The notes below the pieces were generated by a model that did not search any database, was not told the origin of the DNA, and saw only the letters and a list, made by a program, of their open reading frames with translations. From Bacillota bacterium (GTDB lineage: Bacteria; Bacillota; Desulfotomaculia; Desulfotomaculales; VENG01), in assembly GCA_009711705.1 (NCBI GenBank), contig VENG01000011.1, positions 1 through 64,000 of the forward strand: DNA of 64,000 bases. Direction: 5' to 3'. Positions 62,007 through 64,000 of the stretch are shown here, piece after piece. Position numbers and translations under genes: made by a program. Position 1 is the first letter of the stretch; each line of letters begins with the position of its first letter.

Positions 62007-63329
62007 TCAATTGCTAGTATTCCGCCTGCGAAATACAATTCTTAATGGGGTTCCTTCAAAACCATAAGTTTCGCGGAGCCGGTTTTCCACGTAACGCATG
62101 TAAGAGAAGTGGACCAGGTCAGGATCGTTGGCAAAAATTAAGAATGTAGGGGGATTTACACCCGCCTGGGTTGCATAAAAGATCTTAAGCCGCTTACCTT
62201 TTTTTGCGGGAGGTGGGTTGTGCAGGATTGCGTCTTCCATAAGCTGATTTAAACTGGCGGTGGAAATTCGCATGTTTGCTTGTTCGGCCACATAGTTTAC
62301 CAAACTTAACACTTTGTGCATTCCCCGCCCGGTCAGCGCACTTACAAAGATTATTGGCGTATACGATAAAAAGGACAGGTTATACCTGATGTGCTCCATG
62401 AACCGGCTGGCCGTCTTTTCATCCTTATCCACTAAATCCCACTTATTGACTACGATAATGGTTGCTTTTCCCCTGTCATGGGCGTAACCGGCAATTCTTT
62501 TATCCTGGTCTGTAACACCCTCCACAGAATCAATGAGCATTAGAGCAACATCGCATCTCTCCACTGCTTTAAATGAACGGTTAACACTGTACCATTCAGT
62601 GGAACGGTCAATACGGCTTTTTCTTCTGATACCCGCGGTATCAATAAGTATATAAGAATTATCTTCTATAAAAAAGGGACTGTCGATAGCATCCCGGGTT
62701 GTTCCCGGTATGTCACTTACAATTACCCTTTCCTCACCTAGAATATTATTTACAAGTGAAGATTTGCCAACATTAGGACGGCCGATCACGGCTATCCGTA
62801 CAGCTTCGTTACCGGTCTTGGCATCAACAGGTTCCGGTAAGGCAGACGTCACTGCATCTAGAAGCTCACCGATATTCAAACCCTGGACAGCAGAAATGGG
62901 TAAAGGTTCCCCTAAACCCAACTGAAAAAATTCCATAAACTGGGTATTATTGTTAAAGTTATCTGTTTTATTTGCTACTAAAATAACCGGCTTTTGGGCT
63001 TTACGGAGTATGGCGGCAGTCTCTTCATCTGCAGGTACTGTTCCCTGTTTGGAATCTACAAGAAACAGTATCAAATCACATTCACGAATAGCCATGTTTA
63101 CTTGCGCGCGTATTTTGGCAGTTATACTGTCCGCCTCATCAAAGTCAATTCCACCTGTATCAATAACTGTAAACTCCTTGCCGTTCCAGTCAGTATCTTG
63201 ATACAGCCGATCCCGGGTTATCCCCGGTTTATCTTCGACGATGGCAATTCTTTTTCCAACGATACGGTTAAAAAGAGTGGATTTCCCCACATTGGGGCGC
63301 CCAACAATGGCAACAACCGGCTTGGACAT
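62007..63329 (-). CDS. der: Ribosome biogenesis GTPase Der
   Basis: Two tandem GTPase domains ([16 protein letters not shown] near residue 5 and [14 protein letters not shown] near 180, each with DTGG/DTAG and NKTD/NKWD motifs) followed by a KH-like domain ([17 protein letters not shown]). 440 residues. Needed for 50S subunit assembly in bacteria where it has been studied. Confidence 0.96.
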   Translation of the reverse strand: MSKPVVAIVGRPNVGKSTLFNRIVGKRIAIVEDKPGITRDRLYQDTDWNGKEFTVIDTGGIDFDEADSITAKIRAQVNMAIRECDLILFLVDSKQGTVPADEETAAILRKAQKPVILVANKTDNFNNNTQFMEFFQLGLGEPLPISAVQGLNIGELLDAVTSALPEPVDAKTGNEAVRIAVIGRPNVGKSSLVNNILGEERVIVSDIPGTTRDAIDSPFFIEDNSYILIDTAGIRRKSRIDRSTEWYSVNRSFKAVERCDVALMLIDSVEGVTDQDKRIAGYAHDRGKATIIVVNKWDLVDKDEKTASRFMEHIRYNLSFLSYTPIIFVSALTGRGMHKVLSLVNYVAEQANMRISTASLNQLMEDAILHNPPPAKKGKRLKIFYATQAGVNPPTFLIFANDPDLVHFSYMRYVENRLRETYGFEGTPLRIVFRRRNTSN

Positions 63330-63372
63330 TTGATATCACCAGCTTTACAAGTTTTATCTGATTTTTAAGACA

Positions 63373-63502
63373 GCCACTTCTACAAGTGGCAGTTTACACT
63401 TTTTTTCTTCAGGTGGGGTTGAATACCACCAGTTGGGGACATTCCTCCGCAGGAGGTGTGTCCCCTTTCCTCTTAAGCCCCGATGTTCAGCTTTAGCTGA
63501 AC
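63373..63502. repeat. Cluster of three palindromes between der and the DUF512 gene
   Basis: In order: GCCACTT/AAGTGGC (63373-63390); GGGGACA/TGTCCCC enclosing CCTCC/GGAGG (63435-63465); and GTTCAGCT/AGCTGAAC with a two-base loop (63485-63502), which runs into the 20-bp repeat. The 177-base gap has no gene. It looks like accumulated palindromic or miniature elements, though terminators are possible. Confidence 0.7.
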
Positions 63503-63512
63503 GAGTTCACTT
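63493..63512. repeat. 20-bp repeat, copy 3 (DUF512 stop)
   Basis: Identical to the other two copies. The stop TGA of the DUF512 gene (63509-63507) is inside it, and it overlaps the GTTCAGCT/AGCTGAAC palindrome. Confidence 0.9.
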
Positions 63513-64000
63513 TATAGTTATACCAGTTGTAACGTGAGCCAGTTCCCGCGCATTGTCAGCCGGTAACACCGGTATGCCGAATTGGCATGCAAGGTCGTCA
63601 ATTGACGGCCCATCCAGGAATACCGGTTTATCGCTTCTGATTGTTGCGCCTGGAATAATAACTGCGTCGGTATTACTTTGCAAGTTGGTTTGCTTTACTA
63701 TGTCAGACGCGGTTACAAGCCCCGCCACTGTTACACTAGGACCGAAAAAATTATTTTCTACGGCAGTCATTTCCACCGTAAGATTCGTTATCTCATTTAA
63801 TCGTTCAACGATTGGCTTTAGTACGGATGCAGCCAGTTTACCGGTAACCATGGCCAGGTTACGGCTATTTGGAATTTGTGCCGGCAACTTAGGTTCAATT
63901 TCTTTCCAGTCATCCATGAATAAACGAATTAATCCGACTCCGTTCTCCGTTTGCGGAAAACCACCGTAGCGGCAAGCAGAGGGTATAGGTTTTGAAGCCA
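63507..64000 (-). CDS. DUF512-family protein, 5' part outside the window
   Basis: The frame is open to the right edge, so the N-terminus (PDZ and radical-SAM-like half in full-length members) lies outside. The visible 164 residues begin with YGGFPQTENGVGLIRLFMDD, in which FPQxENGVG is characteristic, and continue with VTGKLAASVLKPIVERLNEI, then ENNFFGPSVTVAGLVTASD. These genes typically lie directly upstream of der in Firmicutes, as here. Biochemical function is not established. Confidence 0.85.
   Translation of the reverse strand, partial: ASKPIPSACRYGGFPQTENGVGLIRLFMDDWKEIEPKLPAQIPNSRNLAMVTGKLAASVLKPIVERLNEITNLTVEMTAVENNFFGPSVTVAGLVTASDIVKQTNLQSNTDAVIIPGATIRSDKPVFLDGPSIDDLACQFGIPVLPADNARELAHVTTGITIK

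Noticed and set aside
1..64000. CRISPR array
   Set aside because: I saw no regularly spaced short direct repeats. The repeats present are long units in pairs or isolated 20-bp motifs.

Overview
The window reads as a chromosomal segment of an anaerobic, motile, endospore-forming Firmicute, most like the Desulfotomaculum/Peptococcaceae group. Evidence: a stage IV sporulation gene (spoIVA) beside der-plsY-gpsA, a csrA/fliW/flagellin module, a methyltetrahydrofolate/corrinoid/MttB methyl-transfer cluster, and moderate GC. The genus is an inference. Nearly everything from about 2 kb to 37 kb and from 42 kb to 64 kb is on the minus strand.

1-9 kb is a decay zone. It holds a tyrosine recombinase coupled to a frameshifted IS91-type transposase, a deleted Rpn-family gene, a frameshifted IS110 transposase with structured flanks, a GNAT acetyltransferase fragment, a remnant of flagellar accessory genes, an IS66 3' end, and a metallo-beta-lactamase-fold gene interrupted by one in-frame TAG.

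9-37 kb is a motility supercluster. It contains a complete GDP-route legionaminic acid pathway (legB, legC, legH, legG, legI, ptmE, legF), two Gfo/Idh/MocA oxidoreductases, a PAPS-type sulfotransferase and an APS kinase. A Maf flagellin glycosyltransferase and the flagellin follow, then csrA-fliW, flaG, flgL, flgK, flgN, flgM, cheB, cheA, cheW, motA and motB. The APS kinase and sulfotransferase within a nonulosonate/Maf/flagellin locus suggest that the flagellar glycan is sulfated. I consider this the most novel hypothesis here.

37-43 kb holds comB, a FapA-like protein, a c-di-GMP-I riboswitch ahead of an HD-domain protein, tRNA-Val(CAC) and a YlbF-family protein with a cysteine tail. 43-52 kb is a corrinoid methyltransferase cluster: a B12-protein activation factor, two corrinoid proteins, an MtgA-type CH3-H4folate methyltransferase that apparently starts at ATT, and two MttB-family methyltransferases without internal TAG. 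It also contains an unusual SAM-dependent methyltransferase, and an MFS transporter follows. 52-58 kb holds aPGAM, lysC, thrB and hom. 58-64 kb holds spoIVA, an NlpC/P60 hydrolase, gpsA, plsY, der and a DUF512 protein that runs off the right edge.

Several repeat families cut across these regions: a roughly 100-bp two-hairpin element (two copies 28 kb apart), a roughly 210-bp unit with perfect 10-bp terminal inverted repeats (two copies), and a 20-bp motif lying on the stop codons of three genes.
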